Origin: Methanotrichaceae archaeon
GTDB lineage: Archaea; Halobacteriota; Methanosarcinia; Methanotrichales; Methanotrichaceae
DNA: 64,000 bases
Assembly (NCBI GenBank): GCA_013178225.1
Contig: JABLXE010000006.1
Span: 87,353 to 151,352 of the forward strand
Reading direction: 5' to 3'
Shown here: positions 42,589-51,557 of the stretch, in pieces
How positions within the stretch are numbered: position 1 is the first letter of the stretch
Layout: every line of letters begins with the position of its first letter
Notes under the pieces: generated by a model
Told to the model about the DNA's origin: nothing
Seen by the model: only the letters and a program-made list of their open reading frames with translations
The model's database searches: none
Program-made: the position numbers and the translations under genes

Positions 42589-45500
42589 TCAGGGCAGATC
42601 GCTGCAGGTCCAATTCTCGTCAAGCTGGCGATAATAGTCGTCGATAGCTTTGTAGCAGTCCTCGAACTCTCCGGCCGAGACGTTAAAGCATCCTGCCGGC
42701 CTCCAGAGACCCCAACCCGGCTCGGTCCAGTTCTTCTCAGTGGCATTGGAATATCCCAGGGCTCCAGGGCGGACCATATCCTGCTGACAGCAGATAAATT
42801 CAGCAGGAATCAGGCTGGTGGAATTGGCAGCGCTCAGCACCTCCTCTTTGTTAAGAGCGGTGACGTTGACCAGATTCACATATCTCCTGGCCGTCTCGTT
42901 TACCGTGACCCTCAATTTTATGGTCAGTGTCCTGCTGACGTCCAGCGACATGATGTTCCAGCTTATGTTCTGTCCCCTGACCGTCGGCCTGATGCTGGAA
43001 TTGAAAAACGTCATGCCATAGGGCAGCCTGTCGGTTACGTTGATCCCTGAAAGCCGTCTGTTGCCGTCGTTGGTTACGTTTATCAAGAACAGCATGATAT
43101 TTCCAGCTTCCCTCCTCGCCTCTTTGCTTATGCTGAGGTGCGCATACAGGTGCTTGGGATTTCTATAAAAGGCGATGGCAGTATCCATCTGATAGCTTCC
43201 TGCCAGCCGCTCTTCGAGCAGTGAGACTGGTTGTCCCCTCTCCGGCTCGAGAGTGGCTTTCAGGTCCATGGTGCCGTTGAACCCGCCCAGAATGGAAAGA
43301 TATGACGGACCCATCTCCGTTTCCTTGTGGATCTCTGTTGCATATCCGATCTCCTCCTCCATCAGGGTCCCGAGTTTTGGGTCTTTGGTGGACATGCCTT
43401 CTTTCCACAGTGACGAACGGCTGAGGTTCACACTGCCCACGCTCCCATTGGTGGCGGCGTATGCCAGGTTCAGGTCCTTGTTCCAGGAAGAGAGCTGGGC
43501 TATCTCATCCGATCTATAGTATCCGCTGCCGTGCTCGAAGGACCTCTGGCAGGCCTTCAATCTCTTATCCGAATCTACGAATCCCTGCCCGCGAACGGAT
43601 TTTGTGTATTCGAGGCTCTCTCCGTATGAATCGATGGATTCCTTGATCCTGAAGCTCCCCTGGTAATTCTCCTGAATATCCACGCGTGTGTGCCTGGGAT
43701 CTCCTTCGGTATAGCTGATGGACGCCAGGCCGTCGTTCATGCTGGACTCAGTATTGAGCACGGTTTGGTTCATATCCAAAAAGAGCGAGCTGTTCTTCTC
43801 CAGGGTGCGTGCATACAGGTAATTCTCCTGCAACTTCCCGTCGTTGAGCCAGTTGTGGGCCGTAGTCAAGTCGGACCAGAGAGAGTTCTGCTCGATGCTT
43901 CTTCCTGCCGGAAGATCAAAGCTGGTCTTCTGGTAGCTGGCAAAGAGGTCTCGATCAAGCTTTACGCTTTTGTTCTCCGTTCGCAGACGTGCCGTCTCAT
44001 CTTCCCGGTAATACCCGCTGCCGTGAAGGGAGGTCTCAATCTCCGTTCCGCCTCCGGCGACTACCACTTTGGAGCAGCTCGAGGCTTTGTAGACCAGAAC
44101 GGTGTCGCCTTTGCTGTAGTTGCCGGTAATGTTCGCTTTATTGATGAGCGGCGGATGTTCCAGGGACGTAGATAGCCTCTTCTTGGCCTGCGCGTAGCCC
44201 TGACCGTATATAGAAGATCTCTCGTCGAATAGGATATCTGGTTTCTTTGGTATGTGGACCGTCAGCTTGATCTCTCCCTCCTGATTTGAGCTTAGATTGC
44301 CGATATGCCATCTCAGAACGTTGTTCTGAACCGAATCGGGGCCCGGGATGGCGCTCAGCAGTTCGACTTCCGGGAGCACGTCGGCGACAGTTACATCCGT
44401 TGCCGTCAGATCGGTTTCCTCATTTCCATAGCGAATGGTGTAGGTGATGTTCGTGCCCGGCCAGGCCACGCTCCTGTTGGCGCTCTTCAGTATCCAAAGC
44501 GATCTGACCACCAGGGTCTCAAGCGTCCGGTTTAATCCCGGCGCTTCCTGGCAGTCGGCTCGATAAGTGTTGGTGATGGTGGTGGCATTGCCCGAAAAAG
44601 CCTCATCGCCCCTGACCTCCACCTCCATCTCTATGCTGGCCAGGGCTCCCGGCTGCAGATCGCCTAGCATCCAGCGCAGATGTCTGCACGACGGGGATGG
44701 AGATGGCGGGTAAGCCGGAAGAGGCGTGGAGGACTGGTATTCCACGTGTTTATCCAGATAGTCGCTTATATTTACCTGGGTCGCGGTGATTGATCCCTCG
44801 TTGCGAACGGTTATGGTATAGTTGAAGAGCTGGTTAGGCGAGACCAGTTCCCGGCTCGCGGTTTTGGTGACGTTTAAGAGTGCGCCGGCAATTGTGGTAT
44901 TTATGGCAGTGCTGGCGTTTGCTCCCTCCAGACATACTACCTCGGCCCGGTTTTGAATACGCTCTCCGGGAACAAGCGAGGATGACGTTCGAACCAGTAT
45001 TCTGATGACGCCGGACTCTCCCCGTCTAAGGGTGCCAACGCTCCAGCAGTCCTCCGTCCCGGCGTCGGGTGAAGGCACGGATGATACGAAGCTCAAATTG
45101 CGGTCGTAGTTCTCTCTTACCAGAACTTCGTGGGCGTCCTCATTTCCGGCATTTTCATACCTTATTGTGTAGTTGAGAAGCTCTCCCGATATCACCGGGG
45201 AGGGTTCGGCCGTTTTCGAGATGACCAGTACTGGTGGCGGCCTTAAGATATCTAAAGTGAAACTGTCGGAATCGGATACAATTTGGCCGTCCATCGCCTC
45301 AGCGGTAACGATCGCCAGGTTCTTGAGCTGGAGCTTTTCTTCCAGTCTCTTCTCTCCCGGAACTATTTGGTACTGCTTACTGATTACGTTTCCAGAGGCA
45401 TCTAATATCAGAATCAAAGAGTCTCCCGTTCGGCGATCTATCACCGTGTAAAGGTTGAGCCCTCTGGAGGGGGTATCGTACTTAATCTTCAGATACTCCC

Positions 45501-46995
45501 GATCGCGGGAGGAATAATAGGACTGAGAGACGATCGTGCCGCCTGCACCGTACTCGACCAGAAGCACTTCATCGGTGGTCGGGTCTTTGTATTCGATGAA
45601 TGCCAGGTTTCCTTGGGCATTGATCGTCTCATTCAGGCTTTCTTCAGTAACCGGATTGGTATAATTGTAGCAGGTAAAGGTGGCGTTGTCGATGGTCACG
45701 TTGATTGTGCTCTTCAGGGCCCGGGATTGGTCGAACCGCTTCATGAGCGTGATCATGGGCTGAAGCTTCATCTCCAGGCGGACTCTCATCTCCTGGAGCC
45801 TGTTCAGAGTAGCGGCCATCTTAGTGGCTCTGTTTGCCGCCATGACAGAGAGGCGCGGTTCATCTTCATGTTCCGGAATAGTATAGCGGCACAGGTACAC
45901 CCAGGACTCTCCCGGATCGAGAAGGCCGTTTCCATCATCTTCTCCAGTCAGAATGGGAACACAGCTCGTCCCCCAATTTTGGGTATCATTCAGGTTTATA
46001 TTTTTCAGAGGCTGCTTTCCGCTGTTGGTCACGTTGTAGGTGTAGGTTACGATATCTCCTATTTTCACCGGCGGGGTGTAAATGCAGCTCTTGTCAAGGC
46101 TGATCTTCGGCTGGCCGAAGTTTCCAAAATCAGGACCTTCTATGCTCTTATCGATGATCTCAAGGGAGTACCCTCCGGAGGATGGAAAGCTCTGAGTCCA
46201 TCCCTCCTGCACGACCTCGGTCAGTTCGTAATTTCCCGGAGCCAGGCCGCCAAAACTGAAGTTTCCTTCGCGGTCGGTTGATGAGGTTTTGGTGCCGTCG
46301 TGAGGCGTCTTCAGCTGGATTCTCCAGCCCTCCAATCCCGGCTCATCGTTGTCGATGCCGTTGGCATTCAGGTCGTTGAATTTTCTTCCCGAGATGGAAA
46401 AGGAGCAGCGCGGCGAGTCCGGCAAGGCCAGGGCGGATCTCGACCCCAAAATCCATTCCAGCCGCTCATGAAACTGAATCTGGAAGGCAGATCTGTGTCT
46501 GCCCGGAAGGAAATTGGCCGGCTGTCCCCGATCAGCCGGGTCGGGAAGGATTCGATTTTCTTCTCCCACCGGGACCGCCAAAGTCGATTGGTTCTCGTTC
46601 AGGTAGCCGAAAACCGCCAAATACTCTCCATTGCCCAGATCGTTAACGCATTCCAAAATGGGCGTCAGGTCATTATGCAGCTCCGGGGGATTGACCGTCA
46701 GTAGTATAGAGCTATAGTTCGTGCAGCCGCTCTGCTCGTCTTTGGCCAGCAGTTCGAGGGAGACCTGAGCCGGCCTGGCAACTGTCGGGGCGGTCCATCG
46801 GAAGGACGCCTCATCGGAGATCAGGGGGGATCCCGCAGATGCCGTCCACAGATAGATATAGGTGGTTCCCTCAGCAGGGCTGTCGGTCTGAAAGATATAG
46901 GTCTTTCCCGAGATCACCTGTTTTTGATCAATCTCTGCGGAGAGCGCAGCCGGCAGGATCAATAGCAATAGCAACAGCACCGCTGGGGAATACAT
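42589..46995 (-). CDS. Giant secreted surface protein with SdrD-B-like and DUF11 repeats
   Basis: 1,468 residues from ATG 46995, which has GGAGGT five bases upstream and starts a signal peptide (MYSPAVLLLLLLILPAALSA). An SdrD-B-like domain (GRKFNDLNANGIDNDEPGLE, EGWTQSFP) lies near residue 200-290. DUF11-type repeats follow, recognised by ISKTAEPSPVISGELLNYTI and similar TxxN(A/S)G segments. A separate module occurs twice: GQG(Y/F)...KR, HGSGYYR(E/S)DE and a later SLW. The C-terminus is Cys- and Trp-rich (WTEPGWGLWRPAGCFN) with no membrane anchor or sorting signal. Probably an S-layer or sheath-associated adhesin. Confidence 0.9.
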   Translation of the reverse strand: MYSPAVLLLLLLILPAALSAEIDQKQVISGKTYIFQTDSPAEGTTYIYLWTASAGSPLISDEASFRWTAPTVARPAQVSLELLAKDEQSGCTNYSSILLTVNPPELHNDLTPILECVNDLGNGEYLAVFGYLNENQSTLAVPVGEENRILPDPADRGQPANFLPGRHRSAFQIQFHERLEWILGSRSALALPDSPRCSFSISGRKFNDLNANGIDNDEPGLEGWRIQLKTPHDGTKTSSTDREGNFSFGGLAPGNYELTEVVQEGWTQSFPSSGGYSLEIIDKSIEGPDFGNFGQPKISLDKSCIYTPPVKIGDIVTYTYNVTNSGKQPLKNINLNDTQNWGTSCVPILTGEDDGNGLLDPGESWVYLCRYTIPEHEDEPRLSVMAANRATKMAATLNRLQEMRVRLEMKLQPMITLMKRFDQSRALKSTINVTIDNATFTCYNYTNPVTEESLNETINAQGNLAFIEYKDPTTDEVLLVEYGAGGTIVSQSYYSSRDREYLKIKYDTPSRGLNLYTVIDRRTGDSLILILDASGNVISKQYQIVPGEKRLEEKLQLKNLAIVTAEAMDGQIVSDSDSFTLDILRPPPVLVISKTAEPSPVISGELLNYTIRYENAGNEDAHEVLVRENYDRNLSFVSSVPSPDAGTEDCWSVGTLRRGESGVIRILVRTSSSLVPGERIQNRAEVVCLEGANASTAINTTIAGALLNVTKTASRELVSPNQLFNYTITVRNEGSITATQVNISDYLDKHVEYQSSTPLPAYPPSPSPSCRHLRWMLGDLQPGALASIEMEVEVRGDEAFSGNATTITNTYRADCQEAPGLNRTLETLVVRSLWILKSANRSVAWPGTNITYTIRYGNEETDLTATDVTVADVLPEVELLSAIPGPDSVQNNVLRWHIGNLSSNQEGEIKLTVHIPKKPDILFDERSSIYGQGYAQAKKRLSTSLEHPPLINKANITGNYSKGDTVLVYKASSCSKVVVAGGGTEIETSLHGSGYYREDETARLRTENKSVKLDRDLFASYQKTSFDLPAGRSIEQNSLWSDLTTAHNWLNDGKLQENYLYARTLEKNSSLFLDMNQTVLNTESSMNDGLASISYTEGDPRHTRVDIQENYQGSFRIKESIDSYGESLEYTKSVRGQGFVDSDKRLKACQRSFEHGSGYYRSDEIAQLSSWNKDLNLAYAATNGSVGSVNLSRSSLWKEGMSTKDPKLGTLMEEEIGYATEIHKETEMGPSYLSILGGFNGTMDLKATLEPERGQPVSLLEERLAGSYQMDTAIAFYRNPKHLYAHLSISKEARREAGNIMLFLINVTNDGNRRLSGINVTDRLPYGMTFFNSSIRPTVRGQNISWNIMSLDVSRTLTIKLRVTVNETARRYVNLVNVTALNKEEVLSAANSTSLIPAEFICCQQDMVRPGALGYSNATEKNWTEPGWGLWRPAGCFNVSAGEFEDCYKAIDDYYRQLDENWTCSDLP

Positions 46996-47726
46996 CTTTG
47001 ACCTCCGGGGTCCTTTTGCAGTCCTGGTTCCAGATCCTGGCTTAGTCCATGAGCCCTGGTTCATGACGGCCGCTCCTGAGCCTGCCAGAGCCCAAATTCA
47101 GCGGCAGAATCTGCTGAATAAGCGATTTCGATTGGCCTTTTAGAGCCGAAAGGTCCCTCTCTTCTGCACAGGCCTTCTGTTTTGCAGAGCATCAGTTGCA
47201 GCAAGCGATCCTCTGTTCCGGGTTTGTCGCCGCCAGCAGCAAAATGGCAGTCGGAAAAGGAGTGCTCAATAGCGGCTTTTTCATCCGGTGCCACTGTCCA
47301 CTCACTCGCAGATACAATATATTTTTCTTCTAAATGTTGGCCGGGTCTATCGGATAGGGGGTCAAGAAATAACTTATAAAGTAAATTCATTTTTGCCGGA
47401 GGGCAAACGGCGAACGACAGCGATCCCTGGGTAGGTTTTGATGGGGCCATAGCTGCGTCTTTCCATGTCTCCCTCCTGATAATGACCATCATTCATAGTA
47501 CCGATTTTCTTATTAATCTATTTTTCGAAGTTGAGTTTCGAGTGTTTAGATTCTATAATATTATAGTAGACTTTGTAGCCTCTGGCATAAAATGGTGCCA
47601 ACCGGCCTCTGATGAACTGAGATCGGCCCTCTTCAGGAATTAGGCTTTGATAAAAATCGCAATCTAACGAGTAATTATCAATTGATCTACAGATAAAAAA
47701 TTTGAGTTATATAAATGGCAAGCACT
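46996..47726. other. Leader and intergenic region upstream of the giant gene
   Basis: About 730 bases. Open frames on both strands lack coding character (see rejected list). A perfect 14-bp palindrome CTATAATATTATAG lies at 47553-47566 in A/T-rich DNA that probably also holds the promoter of the giant gene. Nothing further supported. Confidence 0.4.
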
Positions 47727-47760
47727 ATAAAAAAGCTTTTGGAGTGGAGCTTACAGCTCC
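47727..47760 (-). terminator. Hairpin terminator overlapping the MC1 stop codon
   Basis: On the minus strand GGAGC-TGTAA-GCTCC forms a short stem whose loop holds the TAA stop, followed about 12 bases later by CTTTTTT. Confidence 0.5.
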
Positions 47761-48035
47761 TCGAGCTTCTTGGTCCCTATCTTTTTGACTTGGGGCTTCC
47801 AGATCTTGTCAGGCATCCAGGCAGGCGCTCCTTTGGGCTTATCGACCTGTACCCTCTTTCCCTCGAAGATGTGCACTTTTTTGGTTCCTCGCTCCCGGAG
47901 CTGGATATCGGTGTAACCTCTATTGGCGGCCTTCAAAGCAGCCTGGCGGGGTGATCTTCCGGTGAATACTCCAATCTCGGCACCTTCTTTGTCCCTCAGA
48001 GCAAAGTTCCTGGTTTCCTTCTCATTTTCCGCTAC
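47751..48035 (-). CDS. Chromosomal protein MC1, apparent GTA start
   Basis: 94 codons encoding TRNFALRDKEGAEIGVFTG, then SPRQAALKAANRGY, LRERGTKKVHIFEGKRVQV and WMPDKIWKPQVKKIGTKKLE, an almost complete MC1, the small architectural DNA-bending protein of Methanosarcinales and haloarchaea (about 93 residues). The conserved N-terminus is in frame, but no ATG, GTG or TTG precedes it. AGGAGG stands seven bases before a GTA codon at 48035, exactly where the start should be; the first standard start (TTG) would delete 33 conserved residues. Either a GTA start, a mutation of GTG, or a base-call error. Strong TATA box upstream. Confidence 0.85.
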   Translation of the reverse strand, partial: VAENEKETRNFALRDKEGAEIGVFTGRSPRQAALKAANRGYTDIQLRERGTKKVHIFEGKRVQVDKPKGAPAWMPDKIWKPQVKKIGTKKLEEL

Positions 48036-48080
48036 GGCAATTCCTCCTATATCGAAATCGTTATGCTCAATCCTAGATGT

Positions 48081-48092
48081 ATAATATATAAA
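48081..48092 (-). promoter_or_regulatory. TATA box of MC1
   Basis: TTTATATATTAT on the minus strand, about 50 bases before the inferred start codon, a strong archaeal TATA element predicting a leader of about 25 bases with the AGGAGG site. Confidence 0.6.
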
Positions 48093-48428
48093 TCTTATGT
48101 AGATATAACTTGATTGAAGCCCGAATAAGCGTCAAAGGGGCCCTTCTTCATTGCAGCATATAAATACATCGCTGTGATTTCTCTCCCGAGAACTCTCTTT
48201 AATGAAGACGGTACCGACTCAATTGCGCACTTGATGATAAGGAGGGGCAAAAGTCCAAGGCTTTGGAGGGGGAACGAAATTGGTCTCTCGACTCTTGCCA
48301 ACCATCCTTACGTCGATTGCCGAATATATAGCTTTCGCCCTGATTCGTGCCATCCTGGAACAAGAGCGCTTCAGGATATCGAATATCTAAAATGAGAAAA
48401 GGGGCATCACACTCGCATCTTCGGTTCA
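48093..48428. other. Intergenic, no supported gene
   Basis: About 340 bases between MC1 and the dehydrogenase gene. Overlapping open frames on both strands are short, lack ribosome-binding sites and have no recognisable protein features. Confidence 0.4.
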
Positions 48429-50015
48429 TCATGCAGGCACGAGCTTAAGGATCTTACCTGTTGTGCCGGTCGGCCCGGCCTGATCTGAGGTCAGCATGTA
48501 GATCTCGCCCTGGTCATCCATTCCAAAGGAACGGATGAAAGAACCGACTCTGCCGCCTGCGTAACCGGCGATGCCTATCTCTTCCAAATGCCACAATCCC
48601 TCAGAGGACGGCGTGGCCAGGAGGAGGGTGCCGTTCCCGCGAGAAAAGCCGTTGGACCAGTCCCCAAAAATATACTTCCCGGCAAATTCCGGAAGCGCCT
48701 TTCCCCGGTACATGTATCCGCCAACGACTACCGAGCCCCGGTCATGCCCGTACTCGATGACGGGATCAGAAAGCTTCAGTCCTCTGGAATCGACGTCCGG
48801 GCAGCTCTGGGGGGATTCATTGGGATTCCCGGGATCGAAACAGTGTGTTCCCTCGCGAATATTCCAGCCGTAGTTGCCGCCTTTAGCGACCTGATCCACC
48901 TCCTCCCACAGATTCTGACCTGCATCCGAGACGAAGAGGCTGCGGTCTCCCTTGGTATCAAATGTAATTCTCCAGGGATTCCTGAACCCCAAAGCATAGA
49001 TCTCCGGGAGCACGCCCTCCTGGCCCACGAAGGGATTGTCCGCGGGAATTCCGTAAGGCTTGTCCCGGCTGACGTTGTCCACGTCGATTCTCAAGATCTT
49101 GCCGAGAATTGAGCCGGTGTCCTGGCCGTTTCCGCTTGCCGCATGGCCTGCTCCTGCGTCGTTAGCTCCGCCTCCGTCTCCCAGGGGGACATAGAGGTAT
49201 CCATCAGGACCAAAGGTGATGGTGCCGCCGTTGTGGTTTAGCTGTGGCTTATCGACCACTAGGAGCACCTTCTCGGAGTTCACGTCCGCCTTGTTCGGAT
49301 CGTCGGCGAAGACCGTGAATTCCGAGAGATGGTTGGTACAGCTCCATCCTTTGGGCGCTCCGGGCCTCAGTGGAGCGCTGTAGAAGGCGAAGGCTCTGCC
49401 GTTCTCGGAAAAGCCGGGATGAAACGCGAGCCCCAGAAGTCCGCGCTCGTCATAGCCGCTGTTCAGCCCGACCATGCGGTCTCTCAGATCTAAGAAAGGC
49501 TCATCCAGCACCGTTCCATCGGACTTCACGATCTTGACCAGGCCGGTTTGATCGACCAGGAACATCCGTCCTGTGCCGTCTTGAGCGCTGACGAATTCGA
49601 TTGGTGCCGCAAATCCAGAGGCCATGGGCTCCAGCCCTACCTGGGGTCCTCCGGCTGGAGGATCTGAGGATTCGGTTCCGGTTATCACAACCTCACCCTT
49701 CATAGTGGGGTGAAATGTGCAGTGGTATTGATATCTGCCAGGCTCAGCAAAAGTTCTCTCGAACCGGCCGTCGTTGCTGGCGATGCTTCCGGAATCAAAC
49801 GATCCGTCATCAGCCGTCACCGTGTGCACGACCGGATCGAGGTTGGTCCATATAATCGTAGTTCCGGCGGAAACTGTTATGGAAGACGGCTGAAAGGTGA
49901 ATCTCAAGATCTCAACAGATGCCTCCGAGGGCTGTCCGCAATCCGCCACTCCTGCAATTGAGAATAGAAGCCATACGCCAAGGATCAGAAGATGTTTCTC
50001 TTTCACGCTACCCAC
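48429..50015 (-). CDS. Secreted cupredoxin-PQQ sugar dehydrogenase fusion
   Basis: 528 residues. Signal peptide (HLLILGVWLLFSIAGVA), then a plastocyanin-like domain (about 30-112) with the copper ligands His64 (PVVHTVTAD), Cys99, His102 and Met105 (YHCTFHPTMKG). Residues about 125-525 form a six-bladed beta-propeller of the PQQ-dependent glucose/sorbosone dehydrogenase family: LNHNGGTITFGPDGYLYVPL, GFRNPWRITFDTKGD, GNYGWNIREGTHCFD, VVGGYMYRGKALPEFAGKY. The layout suggests electrons pass from a sugar or other alcohol to a copper centre, surprising in a strict anaerobe. GTG start, possibly the one three codons later. Confidence 0.9.
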   Translation of the reverse strand: MGSVKEKHLLILGVWLLFSIAGVADCGQPSEASVEILRFTFQPSSITVSAGTTIIWTNLDPVVHTVTADDGSFDSGSIASNDGRFERTFAEPGRYQYHCTFHPTMKGEVVITGTESSDPPAGGPQVGLEPMASGFAAPIEFVSAQDGTGRMFLVDQTGLVKIVKSDGTVLDEPFLDLRDRMVGLNSGYDERGLLGLAFHPGFSENGRAFAFYSAPLRPGAPKGWSCTNHLSEFTVFADDPNKADVNSEKVLLVVDKPQLNHNGGTITFGPDGYLYVPLGDGGGANDAGAGHAASGNGQDTGSILGKILRIDVDNVSRDKPYGIPADNPFVGQEGVLPEIYALGFRNPWRITFDTKGDRSLFVSDAGQNLWEEVDQVAKGGNYGWNIREGTHCFDPGNPNESPQSCPDVDSRGLKLSDPVIEYGHDRGSVVVGGYMYRGKALPEFAGKYIFGDWSNGFSRGNGTLLLATPSSEGLWHLEEIGIAGYAGGRVGSFIRSFGMDDQGEIYMLTSDQAGPTGTTGKILKLVPA

Positions 50016-50264
50016 GTCCCTGCAATTAACTCATTGGATTCTCATCTATTATTGGCTCTTAATAGAATAATAATTTTTTTAAAACTGAAGACAGTTACTG
50101 CCACCTGCATATTTCGAAGGGAATATGAAGGCCGAATAATTTCTCCGGTCTCTCAAAATTCCTGGGGCCTTGGGCGGAGAAGGACTGTGAGGAAGAACTG
50201 TGAATGAGGACTATCGGATGCGAAACTATAGAGACGGACTATAGAGAAGCGGACTTGTCGTAAT
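50016..50264. other. Intergenic between dehydrogenase and permease
   Basis: About 250 A/T-rich bases; no ATPase gene for the ABC transporter is present here. Nothing supported. Confidence 0.4.
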
Positions 50265-51337
50265 CTACCAAAACTCCTTCTTGCGCCTCAAGAACAGATA
50301 CAGGAAGAACGGCACTCCCAGAAACGCGGTCATTATTCCCACCGGCAAGATGACCGGCGACAGGATGGTGCGCGCTACAGTGTCCGCTGCCAGGAGCAGA
50401 AGCCCACCCACCAGAGCTGATGCCGGCAGAAGATATCGATGGTCGCCTCCGATGGCCATGCGGGTTATGTGGGGGGCTACGAGGCCGATGAAGCCGATGG
50501 TGCCGGTAAAGCAGATCACAGAGGCGGTTATCAGAGAGGCCAGCATCATGCTGACCACCCGTGTCCTCTCCACGTTCACGCCCAGGCTCTTGGCCGTCTC
50601 ATCGCCAGCTCCCATGGCATTGATATCCCACGAGCGGATCAGAAGATAGGGAAAACAGGCCGCGATAACGCGGTTACGATCCAGACTTTGTCCCAGGAAG
50701 ATCTACCAAGCGAGCCCATCATCCAGAAAACCACCTCCTGAACCTGCTCTGATTTGCCGACATACTGCAGGAATGAGGTCATGGCCGAGAACAGGTACAT
50801 GATGGCGATTCCGGCCAGGATCATGGTCTCCGAGGTTATGCCCTTGTAGCTGGCCAGGGCATAGACCGCAGCTGAGGCCAGAAGCGTGAAGATGAATGCG
50901 TTGCCGATGATCAGGTACTGCCCACCGGCAAAGCCGGCTCCGAGGATTATGGCCAGAGCCGCCCCGAAGCTGGCGGCAGAGGCGATTCCCAGGGTGAAGG
51001 GGCTGGCCAGCGGATTCTTCAGGATGCCCTGCATGACCGATCCGGCGATGGCCAGTCCCATTCCGCCTACAATTGCCAGGAGGATGCGGTGCAGCCGCAA
51101 GCCCCAAACTATGGTATCCGAAAACCAGGTGGTCTGAAAGTATGAGGGAAAGAACCGGGCCAGTATGGCGGAGTAGACCTCGCGGACGCTGATATCGGCT
51201 GACCCCAGGGTGGCAGCTACGCCGGAAAGCAGCACTATGCCCAGCACGAGCAACAGCAGGAAAAGTGCCTTTCTGCCGACGAACTTCTGATATCTGGCCT
51301 TGAGATCTATCTCTCTCTCGTACTGCTGCGAGTGCAT
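50265..51337 (-). pseudogene. Frameshifted FecCD/BtuC-type iron or corrinoid ABC permease
   Basis: Together the two frames cover a full permease of about 357 residues with eight to ten membrane segments. The first reads through GIVLLSGVAATLGSADISVR, VGGMGLAIAGSVMQGILKNP and [15 protein letters not shown]; near 50663-50671 one base seems missing. Restoring it continues into [19 protein letters not shown] and the second frame ([34 protein letters not shown]). Either a recent inactivation or a sequencing error. Start ATG 51337. The substrate-binding gene lies upstream; no ATPase gene follows. Confidence 0.85.
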
Positions 51338-51392
51338 CTCACAATCACGTCCCTTCCCGGTCAATGGTCGGATTTATGTCAACATTGATAAG

Positions 51393-51410
51393 CATTATGG
51401 TAAGAGTATT
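51393..51410 (-). promoter_or_regulatory. Shared motif upstream of the permease gene
   Basis: Plus-strand GGTAAGAGTA (51399-51408) within CATTATGGTAAGAGTATT. The same decamer occurs upstream of the substrate-binding gene at 52702-52711, and a related AGAGTATTATCATT is at about 53127. A candidate metal- or iron-regulator site. Confidence 0.4.
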
Positions 51411-51557
51411 ATTATTTCATATTATTATCTGGGATAGACTTTTAAGTGCCTGAATCATTAAACGTCTGATTCTAGCCGGATTCTATCGAGATATCCAATC
51501 AGCGAGATATCCTGGCAGCGAATTCTCCCGGATCAAAAAGAAGATGGAGAACGATCT

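Noticed and set aside
47061..47492. 143-codon ORF upstream of the giant surface protein gene (minus)
   Set aside because: No family, odd composition, extends over the leader of the giant gene and lacks a clear ribosome-binding site.
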